DNA from: CAZNSX01 sp964575845
GTDB taxonomy: Bacteria; UBA8248; CAZNSX01
Assembly: GCA_964575845.1 (NCBI GenBank)
Contig: CAZNSX010000001.1
Location: 806,001 to 870,000, forward strand
Reading direction: 5' to 3'
Length of the DNA stretch: 64,000 nt
Part shown: one piece after another, positions 1-9,142 of the stretch
Position numbering within the stretch: the stretch's first letter is position 1
How the letters are laid out: each line of letters begins with the position of its first letter
The notes under the pieces: generated by a model
Databases searched by the model: none
What the model was told of the DNA's origin: nothing
The model's input: the letters and a program-made list of their open reading frames with translations, nothing else
Position numbers and translations under genes: made by a program

Positions 1-419
1 AGCGCGCCCCCGAGGCCCTCGCCCTCAATCTCTCGGGCGAGAGCTATTTTGGCCCCTGGTTTTTCCGGTGCCGGAGACTCAGGGCCGAAGAGGAAGATGC
101 TAAACCCCGACCGGGCATGCCCCTCACGGCCTGGCTTGATACCGAAAGGGCGGGGGGACAGCTTTTTGTCAGGACCCGAAGGCCGGGTGACTGCTTCCGT
201 CCCCTGGGCATGAGGGGTAGAAGAAAGCTCAAGGATTTTTTCATAGACCTAAAGGTGCCTCCCTCCCACCGGGAGGAGCTACCTCTCGTCGTCGGAGAAA
301 AGGGGGTCCTCTGGGTTGTGGGCTATCGCATAAGCGCCGAGGTCAGGCTCACAGAAGAGAGCCGCGAGGTACTAAGAATCGATGCCGAAGGGCCTCTCGC
401 CCCGGAGAGAACTCGCTGA
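1..419 (+). CDS. tilS: tRNA(Ile)-lysidine synthase, C-terminal part (cut by window edge)
   Basis: TilS uses ATP and lysine to convert C34 of the CAU anticodon of tRNA-Ile2 to lysidine, so that AUA is read as isoleucine. The frame is open from the first codon of the window (base 3) to TGA at 417. What remains is the C-terminal substrate-binding domain, recognisable by RPGDCFRPLG, KDFFIDLKVP and the basic RGRRK stretch. The N-terminal PP-loop ATPase half lies outside the window. A position immediately upstream of ftsH is a very common gene order and supports the call. The internal ATG at 117 is not the start, because the protein clearly continues upstream of it. Confidence 0.9.
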   Translation, partial: RAPEALALNLSGESYFGPWFFRCRRLRAEEEDAKPRPGMPLTAWLDTERAGGQLFVRTRRPGDCFRPLGMRGRRKLKDFFIDLKVPPSHREELPLVVGEKGVLWVVGYRISAEVRLTEESREVLRIDAEGPLAPERTR

Positions 420-435
420 TGGCACCATTTTTGTA

Positions 436-465
436 TTGATGCGAAAGGGCTCCAGCTGGTAGAAT
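436..465 (+). promoter_or_regulatory. Candidate sigma-70 promoter of ftsH
   Basis: TTGATG (436-441) and TAGAAT (460-465) are separated by 18 bases in the tilS-ftsH gap, about 50 bases ahead of the ftsH ATG. The match is good at -10 and fair at -35. It is seen by eye only. Confidence 0.4.
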
Positions 466-515
466 TGTTTTGTCCAAGATTTCTGTAGGCGCCCGAACTG
501 TGAGACGCATAAGGC

Positions 516-2441
516 ATGAATCAGTTCTATAAAAACCTGGCCCTCTGGGTGGTCATAGGCTTGATCATGATAGCCCTATTTCAGCTCTTCGGCGGAAGCC
601 GAACACCCGAGCGAAAAATAATCTACAGCCAGTTCTTGCAAGCGCTGGAGGAGGGCCATGTGAGTGAGGTCACCATCCAGGGGGATAACATCCGGGGACG
701 TTACACAGACGGAAAAATCTTCACCAGCTATGCCCCTAAAGACCCAGAGCTCATAAACCTTCTCCGCCAGAGGGGAGTTAGCATCCGGGTGGAGCCAGTG
801 GAGCGGGCATCCTGGTACATGAACCTCCTCCTTTCCTGGTTCCCCATGTTGCTGCTGCTGGGGATCTGGATCTTCTTCATGCGGCAGATGCAGAGCGGGG
901 GGAGCAAAGCCCTCTCCTTCGGCAAGAGCAAGGCGAGACTTCTTTCCGACCAGAAGAAGAAGGCTACCTTTAAGGACGTGGCGGGCATCGATGAGGCTAA
1001 GGATGAGCTGGAGGAGATAATAGAATTTCTGAAGGATCCTCAGAAATTTCAGAAGTTGGGGGGCAAGATCCCCAAGGGGGTTCTCCTCATGGGCCCCCCG
1101 GGCACTGGGAAAACTCTGCTGGCACGGGCTATTGCGGGAGAGGCCGATGTGCCGTTTTTCAGCATCTCTGGCTCTGATTTTGTGGAGATGTTTGTGGGCG
1201 TGGGTGCCTCCCGGGTGCGGGACCTTTTCGAGCAGGGCAAAAAGAATGCTCCCTGCATCATCTTCATGGATGAGATCGATGCCGTCGGCCGCCACCGGGG
1301 AGCCGGCCTGGGGGGAGGGCACGATGAGAGGGAACAGACCCTGAACCAGCTCCTGGTCGAGATGGACGGGTTTGAGTCCAATGAAGGTGTCATCCTCATT
1401 GCCGCCACCAACCGCCCCGATGTACTCGATCCAGCGCTCCTGCGGCCGGGGAGGTTTGACCGGCAGGTGGTGGTTCCCAGGCCTGATATCCGCGGCCGGC
1501 AGGGAATCCTGGAGGTTCACACGAAGAATATATCCCTGGCCGATGATGTGGACCTCTCCATCATTTCCCGGGGCACGCCCGGGTTTGCCGGGGCAGACCT
1601 CGCCAATCTCGTGAACGAGGCCGCCCTGCTGGCGGCGCGTCAAGATAAGGCCTTCGTGGAGATGGAGGACTTCGAGACCGCCAAGGACAAGGTCATGATG
1701 GGGACCGAGCGGCGCAGCATGATCATCAGCGAGGAGGAGAAGCACAGCACCGCATACCACGAGGCGGGCCACACTCTTGTGGCGAAGCTCATCCCGGGCA
1801 CCGACCCCATCCACAAGGTGACAATCATCCCCCGGGGCATGGCCCTGGGGCTCACCCAGCAGCTTCCCATCGATGAGAAACATAACTACCCCAAGGAATA
1901 CCTCATGAACAACCTGGCCATCCTCATGGGGGGCCGGGCGGCGGAAGAGGTGGCCCTTGGGAGCCCGACCACTGGGGCCGGGAACGATATCGAAAGGGTC
2001 ACCGAGCTTGCCCGAAAAATGGTCTGCGAGTGGGGCATGAGCGAGAAGATGGGCCCCTTGGCCTTCGGGAAGAAGGAGGAACAGATATTCCTGGGGAGGG
2101 AGATAGCGCAGCACAAAGACTACAGCGAGCTCACGGCCATCGAGATAGACCGAGAGGTGAAGGCCATGGTTAGCGAGAGCTTTGAGAGGGCCAAAGGACT
2201 TCTTCTCGAGAACCGAGAGGCACTGGATAATCTGGCCAAAGCACTTCTTGAGTATGAGAGTCTGGATGGCGAGGAGATAGAGGATGTTATCGCCACCGGC
2301 CGTTTGAGCCGGCCCCTTGATCACCGTCGCAAGGTCAAGCGTGCGCGCGGGGAGGCTGAAGCCCTTCCCGTGGCGCGAAAGGCCAAGAAATCTCATGAGA
2401 AGCCTCTCGGGGGTGAGGCCCCTGAATCTATGCCACCATAG
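516..2441 (+). CDS. ftsH: ATP-dependent zinc metalloprotease FtsH
   Basis: FtsH is the membrane-bound AAA+ protease that extracts and degrades misassembled membrane proteins and short-lived regulators such as LpxC. The 641-residue protein has the usual layout. Two membrane segments (about 8-26 and 104-123) flank a small periplasmic domain. An AAA+ domain follows, with Walker A GPPGTGKT at 193-200, Walker B IIFMDEID and the SRH arginines in RPGRFDRQ. The M41 peptidase domain has HEAGH at 415-419 as zinc and catalytic residues. The length is normal for the family. The C-terminal tail after about residue 610 is basic and low in complexity. The start has only a weak AAGG just upstream. No folP follows, although many relatives have ftsH-folP-glmM. 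Confidence 0.97.
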   Translation: MNQFYKNLALWVVIGLIMIALFQLFGGSRTPERKIIYSQFLQALEEGHVSEVTIQGDNIRGRYTDGKIFTSYAPKDPELINLLRQRGVSIRVEPVERASWYMNLLLSWFPMLLLLGIWIFFMRQMQSGGSKALSFGKSKARLLSDQKKKATFKDVAGIDEAKDELEEIIEFLKDPQKFQKLGGKIPKGVLLMGPPGTGKTLLARAIAGEADVPFFSISGSDFVEMFVGVGASRVRDLFEQGKKNAPCIIFMDEIDAVGRHRGAGLGGGHDEREQTLNQLLVEMDGFESNEGVILIAATNRPDVLDPALLRPGRFDRQVVVPRPDIRGRQGILEVHTKNISLADDVDLSIISRGTPGFAGADLANLVNEAALLAARQDKAFVEMEDFETAKDKVMMGTERRSMIISEEEKHSTAYHEAGHTLVAKLIPGTDPIHKVTIIPRGMALGLTQQLPIDEKHNYPKEYLMNNLAILMGGRAAEEVALGSPTTGAGNDIERVTELARKMVCEWGMSEKMGPLAFGKKEEQIFLGREIAQHKDYSELTAIEIDREVKAMVSESFERAKGLLLENREALDNLAKALLEYESLDGEEIEDVIATGRLSRPLDHRRKVKRARGEAEALPVARKAKKSHEKPLGGEAPESMPP

Positions 2442-2977
2442 GAGCCGAGCTCCCAAGGGTTCTTCCTCCCGCCCTATGAGGTGCGAAAGGGATTGAGGGC
2501 GCTTTCAGGAAACTTTCGGAACTCAGCCCTCTCTATGGCTCTGGCCGACCCTTTTGACGTCCTCGTCTTAGCCTCCATCTTTTGACAGCTCTATCTGCTG
2601 GTGGAGTACAGAGAGAATGGGTTTCCTCCTCCCGGGCCAGAGGCCTCTTCTCAACGCCCTCCTTCCGAGGATAAGATGATCCACTTGAAAGGTAGTGCTA
2701 GGAGATGGTGGAAGAGGATAATTTCTATTTGTTTAAAACGTATTTTTTCCGCTGGGTACAACTTTGAAGTGAAAGTCAAATCTGAGGGTTTATTAGAGGA
2801 TGTGCCAAGGAAAGGAGCGCCCCCTGGCTCGCAGCTTCAGCGAGGAGCAGAGCTTAGTGCTCGCGCTCCCTGACCTGAGCGAATAAATGCGCAACCTCAC
2901 CATAGGACCATTGAAGCTCACCGTGAGCATTAAGTTCTGTCTTCACGGGAATCTTTCCCCCTTAAGGAGGAAGAGCT
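2442..2977 (+). other. Gene-poor gap between ftsH and nnr
   Basis: This is a stretch of 536 bases with no convincing gene. A 90-codon open frame at 2601-2873 has no good ribosome site and looks random. In the frame opening just after ftsH, about 45 codons ending at 2585 read like protein (pieces such as LRALSGNF and DPFDVLVLASIF) but have no start codon, so a gene remnant is possible. The 3' end carries the strong AAGGAGG ribosome site of nnr at 2964-2970. No tRNA or riboswitch is seen. Confidence 0.4.
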
Positions 2978-4537
2978 TTGGGCATTAAAGTGGCCACGGC
3001 AGAGGAGATGGCCTCGATCGACCGCCGCACGATCGAGGAGTACGGCATTCCCTCTTATTGCCTGATGGAGACGGCGGGCTCTCGGGTGGCCGAGGCCATG
3101 AGGGAGCGTTATCACCCCCTCTCTCGCCACAGGGTGGCCCTCCTGGCGGGGAAGGGGAATAACGGAGGAGATGCCTTTGTAGTTGCTCGCTACCTCTCAA
3201 ACCTGGACGCCGCGGTCAAAGTCTATACCCTTTTTGAGCCCGCTGAGGCCCGTGGTGACCCAAAGGTTTTTCTCAATGCCCTATCGAATATGGGCCTCGA
3301 GGTAGTCCCCATCCCGACGCCCGAGGCCTTCCGGTCTCAGAAGGTTGCCCTCTCCACCAGCTCCCTCTTCGTTGACGGCATCTTCGGCACAGGCTTCATG
3401 CAACCCGCCCGCGGGCTTGCAGCCGAGGTCATAGAGTTTCTCAATGCCCTTCACGCCGAGGTGGTGGCCATAGACATACCCTCTGGGCTTAGCGCCAACT
3501 CTGGAGCCATAGAGGGGCCTTTTCTCAGGGCAACCCTTACGATCACCTTCGGTCTTCCGAAAAGGAGCCATATCCTCTACCCCGGCGCAGCGGAGGTGGG
3601 TGAACTCGTGGTAGCCGACATAGGGATACCCCAGGTGGCCGTGGAAGCCGAAGGGATAGCCCTGAGTCTGCTTGAGGAAGAGGATGTGAGAGGGGCTCTC
3701 CCGAAGCGCTCCCCCTTTGCCCATAAGGGAGATTGTGGACATGTTCTCGTGGTTGCTGGCTCCGCAGGAAAGACGGGAGCCGCGTGCATGACCGCCTCCT
3801 CTGCGCTCAGGGTTGGGGCGGGGCTTGTCACCCTGGGCATTCCGGCAAGCCTGAACTCCCTTGCCTCAGCGGGGGCGCTCGAGGCCATGACCCTCCCCCT
3901 GCCTGAAACTGAGGAGGCCAGCCTGGACCTCTCGGCGCTGGAGCCTATACTTGAAGCCAGCGACAGAGTCCAGGTTCTGGTTCTGGGTCCGGGGCTCACT
4001 ATCCATCAGAGCACGGTGGCCCTTGTGCACAGGCTCGTTCAGGAGAGTCCCCTTCCCATGGTCATCGATGCCGATGGCTTGAACGCCCTGGCCCAGAGGA
4101 TTGAGATTCTCTCCGGCCGCGAGGCTCCCACTTTGCTCACTCCCCATCCCGGCGAGATGGCCCGCCTCGTAGGACGCAGCACCGGGGAGGTTCAGGGGGA
4201 GCGGGTGGAGGTAACGCAGCGCCTGGCCCGGGAAAAGGGGGTCTTTGTGGCACTCAAGGGCGCGCGCACGGCTGTGGCAGAGCCCGGCGGGAGGGCTTGG
4301 ATAAACCCGACAGGAAACTCCGGCATGGCGTCAGCGGGCATGGGCGATGTTCTGACCGGAGCCGTTGCAGGGCTTTTGGCGCAGGGGATGGAGCCCCTGG
4401 ACGCCCTCCTCTCGGGGGTTTATCTGCATGGCTTGGCGGGAGACCTAGCCTCTGAGACGCTGGGAAAGCGGGGCTATCTGGCCTCCGATGTGATAGCCGC
4501 TCTGCCTCGAGCTCTCTCGCATCTGGGAGCTGGCTGA
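2978..4537 (+). CDS. nnr: Bifunctional NAD(P)H-hydrate epimerase / ADP-dependent NAD(P)H-hydrate dehydratase
   Basis: This enzyme repairs hydrated NAD(P)H: the N-terminal domain epimerises the R and S hydrates and the C-terminal domain dehydrates the S form using ADP. The N-terminal YjeF_N domain (about 1-215) shows GKGNNGGDAFV. The C-terminal ribokinase-like carbohydrate-kinase domain (about 225-515) shows VVAGSAGKTGAA, the DADGLNAL loop, LTPHPGEMARL and NPTGNSGMASAGMGDVLTG. The 519-residue length fits the fused form. The start is TTG, seven bases after a perfect AAGGAGG. Only eight bases separate it from tsaE, and nnr-tsaE is a very common pair. Confidence 0.95.
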   Translation: MGIKVATAEEMASIDRRTIEEYGIPSYCLMETAGSRVAEAMRERYHPLSRHRVALLAGKGNNGGDAFVVARYLSNLDAAVKVYTLFEPAEARGDPKVFLNALSNMGLEVVPIPTPEAFRSQKVALSTSSLFVDGIFGTGFMQPARGLAAEVIEFLNALHAEVVAIDIPSGLSANSGAIEGPFLRATLTITFGLPKRSHILYPGAAEVGELVVADIGIPQVAVEAEGIALSLLEEEDVRGALPKRSPFAHKGDCGHVLVVAGSAGKTGAACMTASSALRVGAGLVTLGIPASLNSLASAGALEAMTLPLPETEEASLDLSALEPILEASDRVQVLVLGPGLTIHQSTVALVHRLVQESPLPMVIDADGLNALAQRIEILSGREAPTLLTPHPGEMARLVGRSTGEVQGERVEVTQRLAREKGVFVALKGARTAVAEPGGRAWINPTGNSGMASAGMGDVLTGAVAGLLAQGMEPLDALLSGVYLHGLAGDLASETLGKRGYLASDVIAALPRALSHLGAG

Positions 4538-4545
4538 GGAGAGGC

Positions 4546-5091
4546 GTGAAGGTCGAGGCCTCCTTTCCACGGGCCCTCAAGGTCCTCACGGCTCTTGAGG
4601 AGGAGACTCGGGCTCTTGGGACCCTTCTGGCAAGGGGACTAAGGGCGGGAGATGTTTTGTGCCTCTATGGAGCCATGGGGGCTGGGAAGACGGTCCTCGT
4701 GCAGGGGATCGCTCGGGGTCTCCCAGGAGGGGAGGCCCTCAACGCGAGAAGCCCCTCATTTGTCATCATAGCCCGCTATCCTTCCCAGCCTCCCCTCTAT
4801 CATATAGACCTCTACCGCCTAGAAGGGGAGGGCGAGCTTTTGGAATTGGGCCTGGAGGAGTATCTTTACGGAGAGGCTGTGACCGTTATCGAGTGGGCTG
4901 ATAAGCTGGGCGGGGAAATGCCGGAGAGAAGGCTCGACCTTACCTTCACCATCACGCGCGAGCGGGCACGCCTCATCGAGATAAAGGGCCATCCAGAGTT
5001 TTCAGAGCCCATTTGCAAGGCCTTGGAAGAGCTTCGGCCCCGGGGTTTCCCCTTTACTTTGCGTGACCCGGTATGGCATAATATTTGCTAA
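4546..5091 (+). CDS. tsaE: tRNA threonylcarbamoyladenosine biosynthesis ATPase TsaE
   Basis: TsaE is the ATPase that works with TsaD and TsaB to transfer threonylcarbamoyl to A37 of ANN-decoding tRNAs. The P-loop GAMGAGKTVLVQ lies at about 38-49, followed by the family segments SPSFVI, YHIDLYRL and VIEWADKL. At 181 residues it is slightly longer than usual (about 150); the extra residues form a C-terminal tail that runs into lptC. The start is GTG with GAGGAGAGG just upstream. It is the second gene of a nnr-tsaE-lpt operon. Confidence 0.93.
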   Translation: MKVEASFPRALKVLTALEEETRALGTLLARGLRAGDVLCLYGAMGAGKTVLVQGIARGLPGGEALNARSPSFVIIARYPSQPPLYHIDLYRLEGEGELLELGLEEYLYGEAVTVIEWADKLGGEMPERRLDLTFTITRERARLIEIKGHPEFSEPICKALEELRPRGFPFTLRDPVWHNIC

Positions 5092-5113
5092 ATTAGTTTA
5101 TGAGGAGGCAGGA

Positions 5114-5668
5114 GTGGTGCTAGCGGGCCGTCTAAGAGTTTTCCTCCTGGTCTTCATTCTCGGCGTGGCCGGCAGTGTTGTCTTTTATCTCCTGGCCTAT
5201 ACTCCCTTGCGTGCCTCTCTCCCCTCTATACCACGGATAGGTGCTGACCTCGACCTCCGTCTGGAGAACGTGAACCTGGTGGAGACCAAGAAAGGCCAAA
5301 AGGAGTGGGAACTTTGGGCAGACCGGGCCCGCGTTTATCGAAAGAGGGGCGTCACCCTACTTGATAACGTCCGGGTGATGGTCTATCCTGAAAAACGGAA
5401 GCCCATTCGGGTGCGCAGCGAGCGGGGAACGCTTTATAATGAGAGCAGGGATATGGAGCTAGAAGGAAACGTGGTGGTCGTTTCGGAGGAAGGCTATACC
5501 CTCTCGACAGAGAAGCTCCGGTGGGTGGCCGGAAGAAAGGAGATTACGACACAGGAGCCAGTGATCATCACGGGCGATCGGCTCAGGGTGAGCGGTAATG
5601 GCCTCCTGGCCCGAACGGAGGATCAGTGGGTGAGGCTGAACGAGAATGTGCAGGCCACTCTCTACTGA
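5114..5668 (+). CDS. lptC: LPS export protein LptC
   Basis: LptC is the inner-membrane-anchored periplasmic protein that receives lipopolysaccharide from LptB2FG and passes it to LptA. A single N-terminal membrane anchor (FLLVFILGVAGSVVFYLLAY) is followed by a beta-jellyroll of the LptC/DUF1239 type, with the pattern LWADRARVYR, GTLYNESRDMELEGNVVV and YTLSTEKLRW. I place the start at GTG 5114 (184 residues), because GAGGAGG at 5102-5108 lies five bases ahead. An upstream GTG at 5063 would overlap tsaE by 29 bases and lacks a ribosome site. The order lptC-lptA-lptB-rpoN-hpf is the classic one. Confidence 0.9.
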   Translation: MVLAGRLRVFLLVFILGVAGSVVFYLLAYTPLRASLPSIPRIGADLDLRLENVNLVETKKGQKEWELWADRARVYRKRGVTLLDNVRVMVYPEKRKPIRVRSERGTLYNESRDMELEGNVVVVSEEGYTLSTEKLRWVAGRKEITTQEPVIITGDRLRVSGNGLLARTEDQWVRLNENVQATLY

Positions 5669-5681
5669 AGGGAGGAGGGCT

Positions 5682-6302
5682 TTGAGAAGCCTTTTCCTGG
5701 TATTGGCGACGGGGCTGGTGGTGGTGACGGCCACCATTTCCCTGGCGCAGGACCGGAGACCTGCGGGAAGACTTGCCGAGGAGAAGAAAAAGGAGCGGGT
5801 TCCCATCAACGTCACGGCCGACCATCTTGAGGCCAATAACCGCACCCAGGTGGCCATCTTCACGGGAAATGTCATAACCATAAGGGGCGGCCTCACCATA
5901 AATAGCGACCGGCTGGAGGCCTATAACGACCAGAAGACGAATCGTGTCGACCGCATCATCTGGCTGGGAAATGTGCGTATCAACCAGGAGCAGCGCCGCT
6001 ACGCCACGGGCCAGCGAGCTGAATATTTTGACGGCCAGCAGAAGATCGTCCTCACCGGCAAGCCCAAGGCATGGGAAGAGGATAACCAGATGGTAGGGGA
6101 CAAGATGGTCTTCTTTCTCGAGGAAGACCGCCTTGAGGTCTTGAGCACCCCCCAGAGGCGGGTAAACGTCATTCTTTTCCCCAAGGAAGAGGAGGAAAAA
6201 AGATATCGGCCCGGAACGGATGAACGGGAGAAGCAGACTAGAGGTGGTGGAACTGGTCAAGGCCTACCGGGGGAAAAAGGTAGTCAACGGCGTCTCCCTT
6301 AG
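5682..6302 (+). CDS. lptA: LPS export periplasmic protein LptA
   Basis: LptA forms the periplasmic bridge that carries lipopolysaccharide from LptC to LptD. An N-terminal signal peptide (MRSLFLVLATGLVVVTAT, cleavage likely before QDRRP) precedes an OstA-like beta-jellyroll with NVTADHLEANNRTQVAIFTG and INSDRLEAYND. The TTG at 5682 is chosen because GGAGGAGG (5671-5678) sits just ahead of it and it yields a clean signal peptide; an upstream ATG at 5646 would not. The last 27 codons overlap lptB by 83 bases and have an unusual Gly-, Arg- and Gln-rich composition. Confidence 0.9.
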   Translation: MRSLFLVLATGLVVVTATISLAQDRRPAGRLAEEKKKERVPINVTADHLEANNRTQVAIFTGNVITIRGGLTINSDRLEAYNDQKTNRVDRIIWLGNVRINQEQRRYATGQRAEYFDGQQKIVLTGKPKAWEEDNQMVGDKMVFFLEEDRLEVLSTPQRRVNVILFPKEEEEKRYRPGTDEREKQTRGGGTGQGLPGEKGSQRRLP

Positions 6303-6954
6303 TGTGCGGCAGGGAGAGATCGTGGGGCTCCTGGGACCCAACGGGGCTGGCAAGACGACCACCTTCTACATGATAGTGGGCCTTGTTGCTCCTGAGGGGG
6401 GAAAGGTTCTTCTTAACGCGCGGGACATAACGCGCCTTCCCATGTACCAGCGGGCCAGGGCGGGGATAAGCTACCTGCCGCAGGAGCCCTCGATCTTCAG
6501 GAAGCTAACGGTGGAGGCTAACGTCATGGCCATCCTGGAGACCCTGCCCATTCCCGGAGCTGAGCGCAGGCGCAGGGCCAGACAGCTCCTGGAGAAGCTC
6601 AATATTTACCACATCCGAAAGGCCAAGGCCTATAGCCTCTCGGGTGGGGAGCGGCGGCGGGTGGAGATAACGAGGGCTCTCGCTACCGAGCCCTGCTTTA
6701 TGTTGCTTGATGAGCCCTTTTCCGGAATTGACCCGATAGTGGTTGCTGACATTCAGAACATCATCGCCCAGCTGAGGGAGCAGGGCATAGGCATCGTCAT
6801 CACCGATCACAACGTGCGCGAAACCCTCAAGATTACCGACCGGGCTTTCGTAATCAGTGAGGGGGAGGTCCTGGAGAGCGGAAGCCCCGACGCTGTGGCC
6901 GGAAGCGAGCGGGCGCGGAAAATCTACCTGGGGGAGAGCTTCTCCCTGAACTAG
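6220..6954 (+). CDS. lptB: LPS export ABC transporter ATP-binding protein LptB
   Basis: LptB is the cytoplasmic ATPase that drives lipopolysaccharide extraction by LptFG. The 244 residues contain Walker A GPNGAGKTTTFYM (about 38-50), the Q-loop LPQEPSIFRKL, the signature LSGGERRRVEI, Walker B CFMLLDEPFSGID and the switch histidine in VITDHNVRE. It continues the lptC-lptA operon and is followed by rpoN after nine bases. LptF and LptG are not in the window. Confidence 0.95.
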   Translation: MNGRSRLEVVELVKAYRGKKVVNGVSLSVRQGEIVGLLGPNGAGKTTTFYMIVGLVAPEGGKVLLNARDITRLPMYQRARAGISYLPQEPSIFRKLTVEANVMAILETLPIPGAERRRRARQLLEKLNIYHIRKAKAYSLSGGERRRVEITRALATEPCFMLLDEPFSGIDPIVVADIQNIIAQLREQGIGIVITDHNVRETLKITDRAFVISEGEVLESGSPDAVAGSERARKIYLGESFSLN

Positions 6955-6963
6955 AGGAAAAGG

Positions 6964-8397
6964 ATGGCTCTGGATATCCGACTGCAGCTTCGTCAGACCC
7001 AGAAGCTGGTCATGACGGTCATGCTTCAGCAGGCCATAAAGCTTCTGCCCCTCTGCCGTATGGAACTTATGGAGACGATGCAGCAGGAGCTTTTGGAGAA
7101 TCCGGCCCTGGAGGAGGTGAGCCCGGCCTCAGCGCACGAGGACGAGGCTTCGAGTGATGGGGCTTCCCTGGGAGAGGGGCAGAAGGAAGAGGTCCGGGGC
7201 GAGACCATAGACTGGGGCAGCATTGACTGGGAGAACCTGGTGCACGACGGGGCAGGATATCAGGCAACGGCCCAGGATGAACCTGAGCGCCCCGGCCTGG
7301 AGGCCACCCTCAGGAGCGAGACCAACCTCTCGGACTACCTCCTCTGGCAGTTCTCCCTCTCAACCGGGAATCCCGGGAATAAGCAGCTTGGCTCTCTTAT
7401 CATCGGAAATATAGACCCTGACGGTTACTTTCGGGGGAACCTTGAGGAAATAGGCCGGGAGGCCGGAGCTTCTCTAAAGGAGGTGGAGGAGACCCTCTCC
7501 CTCATCCAGAGCTTCGACCCCACAGGGGTAGGAGCCCGAGACCTCAGAGAGTGCTTGCTTCTTCAGGTGAGGGGCCTTGGCCTCGCAGGAACACTTGCGG
7601 AGAAGGTTGTGGCCCGCCATCTTGAGGAGCTTGAGGAGCGCCACTTCCCCCGGCTCGCTCGTACCCTAGGCATTACCATTGAGAAGATCCTGGAAATCGC
7701 CCGTCTCATCCGCAGCTTGGACCCGGCCCCCGGCTCCCGTTACAACCCCCAGCGGGTGGAGTACATAACGCCTGATGTTTACGTCGATAAGGTGGGCGAT
7801 GAGTACCAGGTGAGCCTGAACGAGGATGGGCTTCCCCGCCTCCGGGTGAATTCCCTCTACCGCCGTATTCTGCGCGGAGGCGACAAATCCATGGCCAATG
7901 AGCGGAAGTATGTGGAGGAGCGCATGAGGAGTGCCGTCTGGTTCATCAAGAGCATAGAGCAGCGGCGCCAGACGCTCCTCAAAGTGGCCAACAGCATAGT
8001 TAATTTTCAGGGGGATTTTTTGGACAAAGGAGTAGCATATCTCAAACCCCTTGTCCTCAGGGACGTGGCTGAAGACATAGGGATGCATGAATCAACTGTG
8101 AGCCGGGTTACTACTAATAAGTTCATGCATACCCCTCAGGGGATCCTTGAGATGAAGTTCTTTTTCCACAGCGCTCTGGATTCCGTGACCGGCTACAGCC
8201 GTTCCAGCATCTCCGTCAAGGATCAGATCCAGAAGCTGGTGGCTGCAGAGGACGCGCGCAAGCCCCTTACCGACCAAGAGGTCGTTGAGGCGCTGAAGGC
8301 GCGAGGTATCATCATCGCTCGTCGCACGGTGACGAAATATCGCAAGGAGCTTCGCATACCGCCCGCCAGCCGGAGGAGGCGGCTTTATGACCAGTAG
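6964..8397 (+). CDS. rpoN: RNA polymerase sigma-54 factor RpoN
   Basis: RpoN is the alternative sigma factor that recognises -24/-12 promoters and needs an AAA+ activator. The N-terminal region I is glutamine-rich (LRQTQKLVMTVMLQQAIKLL) and is followed by an acidic region II. The core-binding domain comes next, then the HTH region (DVAEDIGMHESTVSRVT) and the C-terminal RpoN box ARRTVTKYR. The 477-residue length is normal. The start ATG follows GAGGAAAAGG. A candidate activator and a candidate target promoter are present elsewhere in the window (20761-22101 and 22273-22288). Confidence 0.96.
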   Translation: MALDIRLQLRQTQKLVMTVMLQQAIKLLPLCRMELMETMQQELLENPALEEVSPASAHEDEASSDGASLGEGQKEEVRGETIDWGSIDWENLVHDGAGYQATAQDEPERPGLEATLRSETNLSDYLLWQFSLSTGNPGNKQLGSLIIGNIDPDGYFRGNLEEIGREAGASLKEVEETLSLIQSFDPTGVGARDLRECLLLQVRGLGLAGTLAEKVVARHLEELEERHFPRLARTLGITIEKILEIARLIRSLDPAPGSRYNPQRVEYITPDVYVDKVGDEYQVSLNEDGLPRLRVNSLYRRILRGGDKSMANERKYVEERMRSAVWFIKSIEQRRQTLLKVANSIVNFQGDFLDKGVAYLKPLVLRDVAEDIGMHESTVSRVTTNKFMHTPQGILEMKFFFHSALDSVTGYSRSSISVKDQIQKLVAAEDARKPLTDQEVVEALKARGIIIARRTVTKYRKELRIPPASRRRRLYDQ

Positions 8398-8500
8398 CCT
8401 CCGCCAAAAACCGATTGACCCCAGAACCGACAAGTGTTAATAGGTCGTGCTCACATTGTGGCCCCTCTCCTTTGGGAGAGCGCAGGCCGGGGAGATTCTC

Positions 8501-9076
8501 ATGCAGCTGACCCTTACGACCCGCAGGATCGAGCTCACGGATGCCCTGAAGGGGCATGCAGAAGAGCGGCTTGGTCGCCTTGAGAAATTCATGGACCGAG
8601 GGGTGGGCGCCCACTTTGTGCTTTCGGTGGAGAAGTACCGTCATACAGCCGAACTCACCATCCATGCCGACGGGGTCACTCACCATAGCAAGGAAGTTAC
8701 AGGAGATATGTATCTTTCCATCGACCGGGTGGTGGAGAAAATAGAGAGGCAGCTGCGGCGCTACCGGGAACGTCGCCGCTCCCTCAAGCGGTGTGAGAAG
8801 GTTCCTTCCGAGAATATGCCGTCAGAGGCTGAGGATGTCGAGACTTCCGGGAGACAGGTCCCTATTGTCAGGGCCGAGCGTTGCCCGCTGAGGGTCATGT
8901 CCCCCTCGGAGGCTGTCCTGCAGCTGCAGCTCTCTGGCAAGAACTTCTTCATCTTCAGGAACGATTCCTCGGGCGAGCTGAACGTCATCTACCGCATAGA
9001 TGAGGGGAGCCTTGGTTTGGTTGAGGCCGAGAGCCGAATCCCCGCTGGTGGAAGCGGACGGGAGAACGCGCTATGA
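8501..9076 (+). CDS. hpf: Long-form ribosome hibernation promoting factor
   Basis: HPF binds the 30S decoding region in stationary phase and, in its long form, dimerises ribosomes into 100S particles. The N-terminal S30AE domain runs from about 1 to 105 (MQLTLTTRRIELTDAL, HADGVTHHSKEVTGDMYLSI). After a linker, the C-terminal dimerisation domain (about 125-180, VMSPSEAVLQLQLSGKNFFIF) marks the long form. ATG 8501 fits the family start and follows GGGGAG; an upstream in-frame start at 8447 would add 18 residues foreign to the family. Linkage to rpoN is typical. Confidence 0.92.
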   Translation: MQLTLTTRRIELTDALKGHAEERLGRLEKFMDRGVGAHFVLSVEKYRHTAELTIHADGVTHHSKEVTGDMYLSIDRVVEKIERQLRRYRERRRSLKRCEKVPSENMPSEAEDVETSGRQVPIVRAERCPLRVMSPSEAVLQLQLSGKNFFIFRNDSSGELNVIYRIDEGSLGLVEAESRIPAGGSGRENAL

Positions 9077-9142
9077 GGTTCGAGTGCAGCAATGGAGTGT
9101 CATCATGTTATGAGGTATGATATATAGGGAAAAGGAGAGGAC

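Noticed and set aside
576..2456. 626-codon open frame antisense to ftsH
   Set aside because: It mirrors the GC-rich codons of ftsH, has no recognisable domain and no ribosome site.
2601..2873. 90-codon frame between ftsH and nnr
   Set aside because: No ribosome site, mixed composition, no recognisable motif.
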